NCBI RefSeq assembly: GCF_030823375.1
Contig: NZ_JAUSXB010000001.1
Span: forward strand, 2,790,001-2,854,000
Direction: 5' to 3'
Length of the DNA stretch: 64,000 nt
Source: Pseudarthrobacter siccitolerans
GTDB lineage: Bacteria; Actinomycetota; Actinomycetes; Actinomycetales; Micrococcaceae
Notes under the pieces: model-generated
Seen by the model: only the letters and a program-made list of their open reading frames with translations
Told to the model about the DNA's origin: nothing
Databases searched by the model: none
Made by a program: the position numbers and the translations under genes
Part shown: piece by piece, positions 44,901 to 53,492 of the stretch
How positions within the stretch are numbered: the first letter of the stretch is position 1
How the letters are laid out: the number at the start of each line of letters is the position of its first letter

Positions 44901-45988
44901 GTGGTAAGCGACCTCTCTGCCGACTTTATGAAGTCGGGCAAGATGTCGACCCCCCATCCAGGCTCGTCGCCAAGAATGACTGCACCGTCCTGTACGGCGG
45001 GAAGCGGGCTGAAAATATCCTCGAAGTAGGGAATTGTCTCTATGCTCCACTCCTGAAATGCTGTCGCCGACGGCTGGGAGGCCGCTAAGTGAAGTGAGAA
45101 CAGCTGAATCATGGACTGGTTGGCGCAGTGCGGGGTAGTCACAACCCCTGCTGCTTCAGCCATCTGTGCTATTTTCTTGGTCCGCGCCATACCTCCCACG
45201 TAACCGACGTCCGGCTGGACGATATCCACTGCGCGACCCTCGATCATGCGGTGAAACTGGGGCAAAACACTGTCCTGCTCACCTGCGGCGACGGGTATGT
45301 CCAGGACTCGTGCCACTTCAGCCGTTGATTCGAGTTCGTAGTAGGGGCATGGTTCTTCAAAGTGCCCGAAGTCAAGGTCTTCCAGGAGCCGACCCATTCG
45401 AATTGCCTCGGGAACGCTGTACCCTCCGTTGGCATCGGCGTGCAGTACAACGTCGGGTCCAAGGACATTCCGCACGGTGTGAACGAGCTTCTTGCTTCTC
45501 CCAGGCCATGCGTCCCGGTCTTGTCCCATCACGTCTGCAATCCGGACCTTGAAGGCCTTAAACCCATGTGATTCTGTGAGGGCGAGCATTCTGTCGGCCT
45601 CCTCTTCCGGGGTCGTCTTTCTGCTCATCGACGAGCCATACACTGGCAATGTGGTCCGGACTCCCCCACCCAAGAGTTGGTATACGGGGCGGTTCGTCAC
45701 TTTGCCCAGCAAGTCATAGACAGCCGTATCGATCCCGCACAGTGCACGCCACAGGGTGCTCCCGTGGTGCTTGTAGCTCTTACGGGTAAACATGTCAACC
45801 AGTGCTTCCCAGTCCCAAGGGTCCCGCCCAATGAAGAACGGGGCTACGTACGAATGGAGAAGCTGAACGGTGGCATCCGCTGAGTACGGGGATGTCTGCC
45901 CCCACCCCTCTGCGCCATCGTCCGTCCTTACTCGGACGACTGCTAGCAGTGGCCCACGACTGAATGTCTCGATGCTGGTGATCTTCAC
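44897..45988 (-). CDS. Enolase-superfamily sugar-acid dehydratase
   Basis: A 363-residue mandelate racemase/muconate lactonising enzyme family member. Acid/base residues K147-x-R149 (FKAFKVRIAD), metal ligands Asp185 (HADANGGY), Glu211 or Glu212 (FEEPCPYY) and Glu237 (AAGEQDS), and the Asp260/His287 pair (DIVQPD, TTPHCANQ) are visible. The Mg-dependent reaction is probably dehydration of an aldonate or aldarate to a 2-keto-3-deoxy acid. It lies between the importer operon and a binding protein, with an operator in its upstream region. Which sugar acid is used cannot be told from sequence. Confidence 0.88.
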   Translation of the reverse strand: MKITSIETFSRGPLLAVVRVRTDDGAEGWGQTSPYSADATVQLLHSYVAPFFIGRDPWDWEALVDMFTRKSYKHHGSTLWRALCGIDTAVYDLLGKVTNRPVYQLLGGGVRTTLPVYGSSMSRKTTPEEEADRMLALTESHGFKAFKVRIADVMGQDRDAWPGRSKKLVHTVRNVLGPDVVLHADANGGYSVPEAIRMGRLLEDLDFGHFEEPCPYYELESTAEVARVLDIPVAAGEQDSVLPQFHRMIEGRAVDIVQPDVGYVGGMARTKKIAQMAEAAGVVTTPHCANQSMIQLFSLHLAASQPSATAFQEWSIETIPYFEDIFSPLPAVQDGAVILGDEPGWGVDILPDFIKSAERSLTT

Positions 45989-46124
45989 GAAAGCGCTCCT
46001 TCATTGCAGTAAACCCGACACGCGTAAGGTTCAAGTCGATCAAGACTACTTCCCATGCCACCGGTTGCCAATAAAGGCGCGCAATTGAGCTAAGGCGACA
46101 CACTAGCGCGGAAAATATCTGTGG

Positions 46125-46134
46125 CAAGCGGTTG
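46125..46134. promoter_or_regulatory. LacI-type operator, site 4
   Basis: CAAGCGGTTG in context TGGCAAGCGGTTGGCA, in the divergent gap between the enolase-superfamily gene and the binding-protein gene. Read on the minus strand, TTGCCA of the operator with TAGTGT 16 nt away could be the dehydratase promoter. Confidence 0.7.
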
Positions 46135-46232
46135 GCAAAGGCCCGTCTGGGATGGTTCACTTTTCTTTACCAGTCGGAACGAGCCGGAGGCGCTCTCGAG
46201 ACATCTCGCCGGCATTGACATAGGAGTCACCT

Positions 46233-47798
46233 TTGAAAAATCTGCTTACTAGGGGTGGCGGGCGACGATCTGGTCGCATCGCCACCACCGCGGTAGTCCT
46301 GGCGGCAGCCATGGCATTCACCGGATGCGGTGCCGACGGAGGGGGATCCGGCGGCCAGGACCAGCCCGCGGAAAAAATTATCAGGATTGCCGTGACGTCG
46401 GCGCCCCGGTCGCTTGATCCGGTGCAGCTTGATGCCGGACAGCAGTCCTACATATGGGCATCGATTTACGACACGCTGGTCTACATCGACAACGAAGGCG
46501 AGCTCCAGCCGAATGCGGCTGAAAGTTGGAAGTATAGCGACGACGGCCTTACTTTGACCCTCAATCTTCGGCCCGGGATGACGTTTAGTACCGGCGCTCC
46601 TGTCACCGCCGAGGCAGTCAAAAAAACCATGGACCGCAACAAGGAAACACCCGGCCAACAGCAAGACAAGTTTGTTACGGTGAAGTCAGTCGACGCTATC
46701 GACGAGGTGACCGTACGCGTCAATTTCAGCAAACACGATGCCGCTTTCCTGTACAACATGGGAATGGATGGAGGTGTGATTGGCGACCCCGCCACTCTGA
46801 CCACCGACCGAACGGCGACGGATCCTGTAACCTCAGGGCCCTACGTTCTTGACAAAGGCAAGAGCGTTCAGGGCTCGACTTACGTCATGAACCGCCGCGA
46901 TGACTACTGGAACAAAGAAGCCTATCCGTTCAAGACGGTGACTGTCCGCGTACTGGCAGACCAAACGGCAGCTCTGAATGCGTTGAGGTCCAAGGAAGTT
47001 GATGTGTCGGGAGTTCCCGGGAACCAACTCGAGTCAGTTAAAGCAGGAGGAAACTTCAACGTTTTCCACAATCCTACAAGCTCCATAGGTTTCATTAACC
47101 TTGCTGACCGTAACGGGAAGGTCCTCAAGCCACTGGCTGACGTCCGCGTCAGGCAGGCTATCAATTTCGCCCTTGACCGCAAGGGCTTTGTAGACAAGCT
47201 ACTATCCGGTGCAGGAACGCCCAGCGTTCAGCAGTTCAACCTCAACGGCGCAGCTTATGACCAGAAGCTGGAGGACAAGTACCCGTTTGATGTTGAACGC
47301 GCAAAGAAGCTGCTCAAAGAGGCGGGTTATCCCAACGGTTTTGATGTGAGCATGCCGAGTACCGTGTTGTCACAGACCTACGAACCGTCTATCAGCCAGG
47401 CGCTGGGCGACATTGGCATTAAAGTGAACTGGGAACCTGTTCCGCCCCAGAACTCCACGGCTGCAGTGGTATCAGGGAAGTACCCTATGTACTTCTTCAT
47501 CTCCAGCGCGACTGTCACCCAGAGGGAAATCCCCCGTCAGCTTGGCAGCGCAACGATGAATCCCTTTAAGTGGAGCACTCCCGAACTTGATGGGCTCGTA
47601 GAAAAAGCGAACAGTGAACTCAACGATGAAAAGCAAGCCGAGATCTATAAGGAGATCAACCGATACGTGGTCGAGAACGCCCTTTTCGCTCCTCTTTCCT
47701 TCATTGGGGCGAACACTGTTACGTCCCCTGAGATTAAGTACCTGAACAAAGGAGCGAACAACTTCTCTACCATCCGGCTCTTCGACGTTGCTAAATGA
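46233..47798 (+). CDS. ABC substrate-binding lipoprotein, family 5 (orphan 1)
   Basis: A 521-residue SBP_bac_5 lipoprotein. TTG 46233 has AGGAG 6 nt upstream; the signal peptide ends in FTGC with Cys32, then a Gly-rich linker. Body motifs: NAAESWKYSDDGLTLTLNLR, TSGPYVLDKG, NRRDDYWNKEAYPFKTVTVR, LADVRVRQAINFALDRKGF. It is transcribed alone, ending in a strong terminator, and has no permease of its own; the importer at 40.4-44 kb, with no binding protein, is the obvious partner. It is a close paralogue of the protein at 54.6 kb. Ligand inferred to be an oligosaccharide. Confidence 0.9.
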   Translation: MKNLLTRGGGRRSGRIATTAVVLAAAMAFTGCGADGGGSGGQDQPAEKIIRIAVTSAPRSLDPVQLDAGQQSYIWASIYDTLVYIDNEGELQPNAAESWKYSDDGLTLTLNLRPGMTFSTGAPVTAEAVKKTMDRNKETPGQQQDKFVTVKSVDAIDEVTVRVNFSKHDAAFLYNMGMDGGVIGDPATLTTDRTATDPVTSGPYVLDKGKSVQGSTYVMNRRDDYWNKEAYPFKTVTVRVLADQTAALNALRSKEVDVSGVPGNQLESVKAGGNFNVFHNPTSSIGFINLADRNGKVLKPLADVRVRQAINFALDRKGFVDKLLSGAGTPSVQQFNLNGAAYDQKLEDKYPFDVERAKKLLKEAGYPNGFDVSMPSTVLSQTYEPSISQALGDIGIKVNWEPVPPQNSTAAVVSGKYPMYFFISSATVTQREIPRQLGSATMNPFKWSTPELDGLVEKANSELNDEKQAEIYKEINRYVVENALFAPLSFIGANTVTSPEIKYLNKGANNFSTIRLFDVAK

Positions 47799-47907
47799 CT
47801 TAGGAAGCCGGCATCAGCAGCAAACGGTTTAACCTTGGCAGGTACCAGGTTCCTAACATGGTCAACCCTGTGGTTTGAAGGAAGTTTCCAGCGCTGATCA
47901 AAATTAT

Positions 47908-47963
47908 CCGCCCCCGGGACGCAAGCCTGATAGATTTGGCTCAAGTCGCGGGGGCGGCTTTTT
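47908..47963 (+). terminator. Terminator after binding protein 1
   Basis: CCGCCCCCG pairs perfectly with CGGGGGCGG (47908-47916 with 47949-47957), with AGCC/GGCT pairing within, followed by CTTTTT. Confidence 0.85.
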
Positions 47964-48908
47964 GACGGCTCGCCCGAGCCGAGGCCAGGAGCCGTCGGAA
48001 TGGGTCACAGCCCAAGTTCAGCCATGAATCTTCGGCGCTCAACCAAATTTGAGGACTTACCTTACCAGCGGCGCTCCAAAGTGATACTGGGTCAATGGAG
48101 AACTCACGCGGGTTGCCGCTCCGGGTCACGGCAGGAGCAGCTCTAATCGGCTTTCACTGGTAAGGCTGGCGTTGGATCAGCCCACACCCTATGACAGCAA
48201 CAACTCATCTTCAGAAAGAGCTGGGCCGAGCGGCGCAGGAATAATCGCCGACCTACACACTCTGCTGTAACGCGCTAGCGTCAAAGGCAGCCATGGCAGA
48301 GGTAGGAGAAAATTCCGCAGCTGCATCGCATGACTGTCCCCTTGGACGCCACTTCAGCTACGCAAGCGATGCGCTGCCCACAGAGGGTTTAGGCGCTGGC
48401 AATCAACACTCGGCTGGCGAAGTAAAACGGCGCGCTTTCTTTCCCGGCTCCTACCTTAGGGACTGGAGGCGCGACCCTTGCAGGCTGGGTTAGCAAAAAC
48501 GCGGCCAGTTGAGGACGGATGATTCAATACGCCAATATGGCCTCTGCTGCAACAAAGACCCGCTGAAACCGCCGGCGAACACGACCCGCGGCCCTGGCGA
48601 AGATCCCGGCCGCCGATACTAGGGCGCGGCAGCCATCTTTCCACCCTGCCTGCCAGCGCACAAAGGTGGAGTCTCCCAGCCGTGACTTTACGGGAGAGCG
48701 CGGCCTGGGGGAATTGTTAGTAGTTCCCCCGGCACGCCGAAGCAACGCGAAGTCCCGTTCCGGCCAGCGGCAGCCCCATTACTGGTATAAGACCATGGCT
48801 TGCCCGTTGGCGGCCACTGAAGAACCTGCGGAGGAAGAAGCCAAACGGCGCAGCGCTGCTGGGAGAGCAGCGCCGCGCCGTGAGAAGCTACCAGTGAGCC
48901 CTACAGCT
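47964..48908. other. Gene-free stretch
   Basis: I find no convincing coding sequence on either strand; short open frames lack family features and good starts. A hairpin at 48848-48878 serves the glycoside hydrolase on the minus strand. The rest may be decayed sequence. No tRNA, phage or IS structure is visible. Confidence 0.5.
48848..48878 (-). terminator. Hairpin after the 877-residue hydrolase
   Basis: GCGCTGCT and AGCAGCGC pair perfectly around GGGAG (48853-48860 with 48866-48873), extended to 13 bp with one mismatch. On the minus strand it lies 30 nt beyond the hydrolase stop. There is no long T run. Confidence 0.6.
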
Positions 48909-51542
48909 TTACAAAACTATGTCGCTGAGTTGGGTTTTGGAACTGTGCACCACAACATAGGGCTGGTTTGAGAAAGTATTGTTCAATGCCGGGATGAAAA
49001 CAGGCGGCTCACCGTCTCTACGAACTTCGGCAAAGAACATGATTGGGTACGAAGAGGACGTATATTCACCGGGGATAACAGCTACGAATCCGTCGCCTGC
49101 CCGCTCCATCTCTAGACAATCGAAGTCCTCTGCGTGATTGACATGACTATAACGTAAGACAGAACCGGATATTGACGGGTCCGATGAATGGAGAATTACC
49201 GTGAGCGGGTCCCCTCGCATGAAGGGAGGACAAGGGACGAAACTGGCCTCTGCTTGCCACCGTTCCATTCGATGTGTGACTTGACTGGCAGGCTTAGTGC
49301 CCGAATTGTTCCGTGCTTCGGTCAGCTCCATGTTGAGCAGGTGAAGATCTTCCCGCATTGCCATGATCCGGTCTGACCAGCTCCCACGGTCGGAGAGACC
49401 AACCCCAAAAGCGATGTCCTCCTGGTATATGCCGTTAGCTAGGGTCGGTATCGAGGCGTACGCTGCATGTGCGTTCTTCAGCAGGCGAGCGGACTCCTGA
49501 AGGTAGTCAACACTTCCGGTCCGCCTGAAGAATGCATACTCAACAGCCGCGCGGAATTTTGAAGAGAAGAACCGTCCCAGCTGGACAATTATCTGCAGGT
49601 CGATGATTGTACGTTGGGCCTGTGGGTTATCTGCGAGCCTGCATTTCTCGATTTCAGCAAGCGCGGTTACGCCCTCGCTGACCATCCCATCTATCCATGA
49701 TGCGACCTCAAGCGGCGTGTATTTGGGCTGCAGTTTGCCGCTAAGAGCTGCATCCACGTATTCTCCGATGCCGTAGAACAATTCGGGGTCGAAGGGGCTG
49801 ACGCCCTCCCAGGTCCCCGGCTGCGGAGTGTCCCACGCATAATGCATGGACAACTTCCATGCAGAAATCGGCAGGTCCACATACATTTCGGGGGAATAGA
49901 AGTTGTTTGCGCCGCTGACTCCGTGCACGACGGTAACGAGCGGCAACACGCGGCTCAAATGGGCCAGCGCCACTTCGAAATGGGGGTAGGCGTCACCATA
50001 GTCTTCCCGGAGCACCCTTTGCCACACTGCGGTATCGCACTCCGGATTGTAAAGGTGCTGGCCCCACAAGGCATATGTGTAGCGGTATTTCTTCCAGTCA
50101 TGCACTCCCAACCGTAGGTCGTCCCGCACGTAGGGGTCTCGTCTTCCCGGCTCACCTGTTCCGCGCCTTCCCTTGAATGTGAGAGGCTCGCAAAACTCGA
50201 GACCACGTGATCCACCGAAAGTCGCAAATTGTCCGAATCCGCGTGCCAAGGCTGGGTCGCCCCATAGAAGAAGCTTTTGGGTCCCGGGCCACATCCTGTA
50301 GATGACGTCAGTAGCACGGTCTTCGCTCAGATAGTCGGCGTACCCGTAGCGGGTGAACCTCCGGGCACCATCTGTAACTCCCGTCACGGACGCATCCTTG
50401 CCCGCGAAGTTCAGCGGGTTGCGCTCGTGCTGGCGAATTGATAGCTGGTGGTACGCCAGACCCATATGTTCCGCCCAGTACTTGGCGGAGATCATTGTGC
50501 GGATGTTTGGTTTAGCAGCGGCGTCCACCAAGGCCTGGTCAACACCTTTGGCATGCATGTCCACCTCTATGGGACGACCCACGCTCGAAATAGCGTCAAA
50601 GACCTTGCCCCAAAAGACTTCGTGCCCCTCTTCGTGCACACCACCTTCATGGTGGACACGGAAGGTTATACCCTCGATTTCAGGCACTCGTTCGAGTAGC
50701 AGTTTGACAGCTGCCGCCGAGTAGCCGGCATGTATCTCAGGGCTGATGCCCAGGATGGGGTACCAATGCTTCGAGTCATAGCCGAAATCGTAGGCGTGAT
50801 TCCACAGGCCAAGTTGAAAACTCATGCCACGGCGCTTTGTCTCCCGGGCTATGAAGGCCAAGGCCTCCATATTGCGGTCACGCTCTTCCTTGGAAACTCC
50901 TTCTGCCCGTACCTGATACCCGGGAACATCGAGAAGGAACGGGTATGCGAAGACAAGGTAGTTATCAGTGGCAGTCCGGCTTTCCCAGCCGGTGCCGTAG
51001 TTGTACTGCATTCCCAGTGCAAGGTGGAACCGGTTGAAACGCTGGGCGGCAAGATGGTCAAGGTACTCCGCCCAGAACTGCCGATCATGAAACCACAGGC
51101 CATCCTCATGGATGCTTGAAAAGTTGCGCTGAATGCCTCGAAGCGGCACGGCAGGCTTTTGAGAATCCTCGAAACCAGGAACGAGGCCCTCGAATCCATC
51201 GGAATGAACGCGCCCTTCGATATCACCGATAGCGTAGGCATAACCGCGGTCATCAGTGGCCGCGATTGTGATCCGTCGACCGCCGTGTTCTTTGGCGTCA
51301 ATTCTCAGCGAGTAGGATTCGCTGGCAGATGCCGGGGCACGTAGCCCTGCTAAGTTCAGCGCCGCTAGGTCAGCCGGCTCGACCAACACGAGTTCAATCT
51401 CCTGTCCCGATTGCCCGTTAACAGAAAGCAGCCCCGCTTCTCGCAACGTGCTGTTCAGACGGCAGAGCATCCACTTCACGGGCTCGCACTCAAAGAGCTC
51501 AGGGGTACCACCGGCCGCTATTCCAGAAAAAGTCTTTGACAT
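48909..51542 (-). CDS. Putative intracellular glycoside hydrolase, uronidase-like
   Basis: An 877-residue soluble protein with no signal peptide. The N-terminal ~120 residues look like the small alpha/beta domain that precedes GH20, GH67 and GH84 barrels (ITIAATDDRGYAYAIGDIEG). Residues ~140-480 suggest a TIM barrel: QRFNRFHLALGMQYNYGTGW, RGMSFQLGLWNHAYDFG, then VPEIEGITFRVHHEGGVHEE with candidate acidic residues. A long helical region and C-terminal beta-domain follow. It resembles alpha-glucuronidase-style enzymes in outline, but I cannot name the family. An operator palindrome lies 47 nt upstream of its start. Predicted to act on the imported oligosaccharide. Confidence 0.7.
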   Translation of the reverse strand: MSKTFSGIAAGGTPELFECEPVKWMLCRLNSTLREAGLLSVNGQSGQEIELVLVEPADLAALNLAGLRAPASASESYSLRIDAKEHGGRRITIAATDDRGYAYAIGDIEGRVHSDGFEGLVPGFEDSQKPAVPLRGIQRNFSSIHEDGLWFHDRQFWAEYLDHLAAQRFNRFHLALGMQYNYGTGWESRTATDNYLVFAYPFLLDVPGYQVRAEGVSKEERDRNMEALAFIARETKRRGMSFQLGLWNHAYDFGYDSKHWYPILGISPEIHAGYSAAAVKLLLERVPEIEGITFRVHHEGGVHEEGHEVFWGKVFDAISSVGRPIEVDMHAKGVDQALVDAAAKPNIRTMISAKYWAEHMGLAYHQLSIRQHERNPLNFAGKDASVTGVTDGARRFTRYGYADYLSEDRATDVIYRMWPGTQKLLLWGDPALARGFGQFATFGGSRGLEFCEPLTFKGRRGTGEPGRRDPYVRDDLRLGVHDWKKYRYTYALWGQHLYNPECDTAVWQRVLREDYGDAYPHFEVALAHLSRVLPLVTVVHGVSGANNFYSPEMYVDLPISAWKLSMHYAWDTPQPGTWEGVSPFDPELFYGIGEYVDAALSGKLQPKYTPLEVASWIDGMVSEGVTALAEIEKCRLADNPQAQRTIIDLQIIVQLGRFFSSKFRAAVEYAFFRRTGSVDYLQESARLLKNAHAAYASIPTLANGIYQEDIAFGVGLSDRGSWSDRIMAMREDLHLLNMELTEARNNSGTKPASQVTHRMERWQAEASFVPCPPFMRGDPLTVILHSSDPSISGSVLRYSHVNHAEDFDCLEMERAGDGFVAVIPGEYTSSSYPIMFFAEVRRDGEPPVFIPALNNTFSNQPYVVVHSSKTQLSDIVL

Positions 51543-51588
51543 AGTTGAGTCCTGTTTCTACTGCTGCTTGACCGGAGCGCACATATGG

Positions 51589-51598
51589 CAACCGGTTG
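51589..51598. promoter_or_regulatory. LacI-type operator, site 5
   Basis: Perfect CAACCGGTTG in context ATGGCAACCGGTTGTACG, in the 300-bp divergent region between the 877-residue hydrolase (47 nt away) and the MFS transporter. Its right half forms the -35 box of the plus-strand promoter. Confidence 0.75.
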
Positions 51599-51624
51599 TA
51601 CGAGTATACTGTGGAAGGTATATC
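51596..51624 (+). promoter_or_regulatory. Candidate promoter of the MFS gene
   Basis: TTGTAC (51596-51601), 17-nt spacer, TATATC (51619-51624). The -35 box overlaps operator site 5. The predicted leader is about 210 nt and includes a second, weaker operator. Confidence 0.4.
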
Positions 51625-51699
51625 GGGGGAAGCCGCCATGGACTGCGCTCCTCCTTGCGACCCTCACTCTTCACGCAGCTGCCGTGCGAAAGATTAAGG

Positions 51700-51709
51700 C
51701 AACCGCTTT
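51700..51709. promoter_or_regulatory. LacI-type operator, weaker site 6
   Basis: CAACCGCTTT in context AAGGCAACCGCTTTCAGT. It keeps the left half and centre of the motif but loses the last G. Lying 111 bp from site 5, it may be an auxiliary operator. Confidence 0.45.
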
Positions 51710-51842
51710 CAGTAGCCTTCGACGACGCTTTAGACAAAACCAACCGGCACTGCCGTGTTCCTGAAGATGAGAATGGAGGCCCTGGCTAGGCGAGATAAGT
51801 GAACTCCCTCACACAACAAAGACTCATCCTGTTGGAGGTTCA

Positions 51843-53222
51843 GTGAAGGAATCGATTCCACACGAAAAGGCGCCAAGGATGGAGAGATTCGAGGCTGACA
51901 TTGCGCGCATCCCCACTTCGAATCTCTCACTTCCGTTCCTCCCGGCCCCTGATACCGCCCGACCTTCCGTTGAGCGAACACATTTGCAGAAGCACTTAGG
52001 TCGCAGGACAGTGGTGCTTCTGGTCCTGGCCACCTTCGGTGGCAGCATGGCAACGATAGTTCCAATGTCATTTACCCTGGCCCTGCGGCTTGACCAGATC
52101 GCACCTGGACACGAGCAGTATTTGGGCTACATGCTGGGAGCAGGCTCCGCATTTTCTCTTTTGGCCGCGCCGCTGACCGGAATTTTTAGCGATCGGACAC
52201 GCTCCCGGTGGGGCCGGCGACGGCCTTATACCGTTGCCGGGGTGACAGTAGGAGTGGCCGCAATCCCGCTGATGGCATCTGCGCCGAATGTTCTTCTGCT
52301 CGGGGTTGGATGGGTTCTGTCAACAGTTGGGTGGCAGACAGCCATGGGCTCGATCAACAATTATCAGGCGGACAACCTGCCGAAATTTCAGCGTGGTCGA
52401 GTGGCCGGCTTGACCAGCCTGGCCCGACAGATTGCTCCTGTCGCCGGTATAGTTCTCGCCGGCCAAGTCGTCGTGGACCCACTGTGGGTCTTCCTACTGC
52501 CAGCTACCGTCGGCGTCTTACTGGTTTTGGGCTTCGTCGCTTTTGCTCCGGAAAGGCATTCACTGCGGCTGGAGTCGACAATTCCGCTTTCGCCCAAAAA
52601 CGTCTTACGCAGCTTTATGTTCAACCCCCGCCAGCATCCCGCCTTCGCGTGGACGTGGGGAGGGCGCTTCATGTTCTTCCTGGGACTCGCCCTAACCACG
52701 AGCTATTCGACGTTTTTCTACGCACAACGGCTGGACATGAGTGTTGCTGAAGTTTCGACAGTGATCGCGGCGATTTCAGCCGGCGGCATCATCACCTCGA
52801 CCGTCGGTGCCATAGGAGGCGGATGGCTGTCCGACCGCGCCGCCCGCCGTCAGCCCTTTATCCTCACAGCCACCGTCATCTATGCAGCTGGAGCCCTTGT
52901 GTCGGCTTTCTCCTACAGCTTCGTCTCACTCCTGGCAGGTTCACTCATTACTTCCCTGGGTATTGCTGTTTTCGTGGCGGTGGGACAGGCGCTCGTCCTG
53001 GACGTGCTTCCCCATCGCGAAACACAGGCGGGACGATTCACGGCAATAACAAGCTCTTCACAGAAGATTCCAAGTGCTCTGGCCCCAGCGCTAGCTCCCC
53101 TCTTACTTTCGATCGCTACCGTAGACAACTCAAGGAACTACACCGCGCTGTACGTGGCGGCCGGAATGCTTGCCGTGCTTGGGGGCATCATCACCCTTCT
53201 TGGCTCACGGGCGGAAACATAA
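51843..53222 (+). CDS. MFS transporter, probable glycoside/uronide importer
   Basis: A 459-residue MFS protein. A ~50-residue polar N-terminus precedes twelve hydrophobic segments; the loop GIFSDRTRSRWGRRRPYTVA is the GPH/MFS-type signature between spans 2 and 3, and GGWLSDRAARRQPF is its repeat in the second half. GTG 51843 has GGAGG 4 nt upstream. It is controlled by operator sites 5 and 6 and is divergent from the 877-residue hydrolase, so the two probably handle the same saccharide. The SD-rich start and the intact frame indicate a working gene. Confidence 0.87.
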   Translation: MKESIPHEKAPRMERFEADIARIPTSNLSLPFLPAPDTARPSVERTHLQKHLGRRTVVLLVLATFGGSMATIVPMSFTLALRLDQIAPGHEQYLGYMLGAGSAFSLLAAPLTGIFSDRTRSRWGRRRPYTVAGVTVGVAAIPLMASAPNVLLLGVGWVLSTVGWQTAMGSINNYQADNLPKFQRGRVAGLTSLARQIAPVAGIVLAGQVVVDPLWVFLLPATVGVLLVLGFVAFAPERHSLRLESTIPLSPKNVLRSFMFNPRQHPAFAWTWGGRFMFFLGLALTTSYSTFFYAQRLDMSVAEVSTVIAAISAGGIITSTVGAIGGGWLSDRAARRQPFILTATVIYAAGALVSAFSYSFVSLLAGSLITSLGIAVFVAVGQALVLDVLPHRETQAGRFTAITSSSQKIPSALAPALAPLLLSIATVDNSRNYTALYVAAGMLAVLGGIITLLGSRAET

Positions 53223-53254
53223 AACGCATGGAGAACTGATTCGCCGTTCGTGAC

Positions 53255-53264
53255 AACCGCTTGC
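53255..53264. promoter_or_regulatory. LacI-type operator, site 7
   Basis: CAACCGCTTG in context GTGACAACCGCTTGCAAAG, 33 nt after the MFS stop and 142 bp before site 8. It may act together with site 8 on the dehydrogenase operon. Confidence 0.65.
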
Positions 53265-53396
53265 AAAGATAACGCGGAGAGCTGAAACGCGCCTTCGGCT
53301 CGAATGTGGCCGCCAAATCTAAAGGAATTTGCTCTTCTGCTGTAAGCAGTTGGTGACTATAGCGAAGTATAAAGAAGCACTTTCGGCGGCATGTGG

Positions 53397-53406
53397 CAAC
53401 CGGTTG
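53397..53406. promoter_or_regulatory. LacI-type operator, site 8
   Basis: Perfect CAACCGGTTG in context TGGCAACCGGTTGACA. Its right half overlaps the TTGACA -35 box at 53404-53409, the clearest example of operator/promoter overlap in the window. Confidence 0.8.
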
Positions 53407-53432
53407 ACAGGCCTGCGGGCTCTTGTGATACT
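53404..53432 (+). promoter_or_regulatory. Promoter of the dehydrogenase operon
   Basis: Perfect TTGACA (53404-53409), 17-nt spacer, GATACT (53427-53432) with an upstream TG. Transcription should begin near 53439, which excludes the far upstream in-frame ATG at 53391 as translation start. Confidence 0.6.
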
Positions 53433-53492
53433 TGCCTAACGGGCCGTTCTCTCAGTGCCCGCGCCCTGCAGCGAACAAGGGAGTTTCGTAGA

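Noticed and set aside
48666..48971. Open frame of 101 codons in the gap before the 877-residue hydrolase
   Set aside because: Low-complexity, overlaps the hydrolase 3' end and a terminator-like hairpin, no SD and no family pattern.
51028..51041. GAACCGGTTGAAA inside the 877-residue hydrolase, resembling the operator
   Set aside because: It is within coding sequence, its first core base differs (GAACC in place of CAACC), and the codons are ordinary; not counted as a regulon site.
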